From positions 1-50,541 of the forward strand of contig CAZUSO010000018.1 of NCBI GenBank assembly GCA_964622775.1: a stretch of DNA of 50,541 bases, read 5' to 3'. This document shows, in pieces, positions 49,984 to 50,541 of this stretch. Source of the stretch: CAZUSO01 sp964622775. Lineage in GTDB: Bacteria > Bacteroidota > Bacteroidia > Chitinophagales > Chitinophagaceae. Within the stretch, counting starts at the first letter, position 1; every line of letters begins with the position of its first letter. The notes below the pieces were generated by a model, which did no database searches, had not been told where the DNA came from, and worked only from the letters and a program-made list of their open reading frames with translations. The translations under genes were made by a program, and so were the position numbers.

Positions 49984-50541
49984 AGGCATAACCTTTTTTG
50001 AGGAATGACGGTATAGTGTGTTGTCATTCCGACAATGGAGCATTGATAATGGACAATAGACAATGGAGATCATACACCACTTTGTCATTCCGCAGGAATC
50101 TATAACAGATGCTTACAGCATGACAGCGCTTGCAGCATGACGGTATAATGCTTTGTCATTCCGTAGGAATCTGTCTCACCGCAGGTAATCTATAGATGCT
50201 TACAGCATGACAATGGAGCGTGGACAATGGAGCGTGGGCAATGGAGGATTGATAATGGACAATAGACAATGGAGATCATATGCACCGCTTTGTCATTCCG
50301 CAGGAATCTGTCTCACCGCAGGTAACCTATAGATGCTTACAGCATGACAATGGGGAGTGGACAATGGAGCGTGGGCAATAGACAATGGAGATCATACACC
50401 GCTTTGTCATTCCGCAGGAATCTATAACAGATGCTTACAGCATGACAGCGCTTGCAACATGACGGTATAGCGCTTTGTCATTCCGCAGGAATCTGTCTCA
50501 CCGCAGGTAACCTATAGATGCTTACAGCATGACAATGGGGA
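49984..50541. repeat. Higher-order repeat array, continuing past the window
   Basis: Five copies of TTTGTCATTCCGCAGGAATCT (one with a base change) begin at about 50081, 50152, 50289, 50403 and 50473. Two kinds of unit alternate: a ~70-bp unit (starting 50081 and 50403) that carries TATAACAGATGCTTACAGC, and a longer unit (starting 50152, 50289 and 50473) with GTCTCACCGCAGGTAA(C/T)C and a GACAATGG-rich spacer of 114-137 bp. Short words such as GGACAATGGAGCGTGG recur in the spacers. The array is cut off by the window edge. Confidence 0.85.

Noticed and set aside
50000..50541. CRISPR array
   Set aside because: Units contain both repeat and spacer-like parts that themselves repeat, periods vary from 70 to 137 bp, and no cas gene is near.

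Overview
The window is a stretch of a Bacteroidota chromosome, most likely from the Chitinophagales/Sphingobacteriales side. The evidence is a type IX secretion (T9SS) sorting domain, a Bacteroidota-type LptD, DUF5606 and DUF5777 proteins, 7TMR-DISM and propeller-type sensor kinases, a TonB-dependent receptor with a carboxypeptidase-regulatory-like N-terminus, and many matches to the Bacteroidota -7 promoter box TAnnTTTG. No rRNA, tRNA, CRISPR array, complete insertion sequence or phage was seen.

Layout. 1-9.0 kb: a predicted outer-membrane barrel, an OsmC-like protein, a tandem universal stress protein, a sigma-54 activator without a sensor domain, DUF4260, miaB, and a 7TMR-DISM kinase with a REC-only regulator. 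9.0-9.6 kb: repeats and a decayed acyl-CoA thioesterase gene. 9.6-23.5 kb: mostly housekeeping genes (recF, pdhA, a YggS-type PLP protein, panB, a deoxyhypusine-synthase-like enzyme, a heptose epimerase, lptD, an amidase, a thioredoxin-like protein, rarA, DUF5606). 23.5-24.3 kb: a 303-bp element with terminal inverted repeats, then decayed repeat sequence. 24.3-33.2 kb: a PLP decarboxylase, then YceI, propeller sensor kinase and LytTR regulator in tight order, and after a repeat-filled gap an OB-fold protein, a CX4CH cytochrome-like lipoprotein, a second YceI and a DUF5777 barrel. 33.8-38.2 kb: a lone MoxR ATPase with a secreted helical-repeat protein, AMP nucleosidase, and a lone HsdR-N-like nuclease domain. 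38.3-42.7 kb: a second, inverted 302-bp copy of the element, directly upstream of a three-gene envelope module (CxxxC protein, TonB-dependent receptor, Cys-rich Asp-box lipoprotein). 42.8-50 kb: an XRE regulator divergent from three secreted or surface proteins, only the last of which has a T9SS sorting domain. 50.0-50.5 kb: a higher-order repeat array that runs off the window edge.

How the genes work together. The strongest candidates for a coherent and poorly described system are (i) the 38.7-42.7 kb module, which looks like metal (possibly copper) acquisition; (ii) the YceI / sensor kinase / LytTR / cytochrome / YceI / DUF5777 block, which looks like a periplasmic redox or lipid-carrier module with its own signalling pair; and (iii) the three-gene surface cluster at the right end. 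Intergenic DNA is rich in short palindromic repeats of several families. Two copies of the ~300-bp element agree to within 1 bp in length, which makes its boundaries well supported. Functions were assigned by reading motifs, with no database search.
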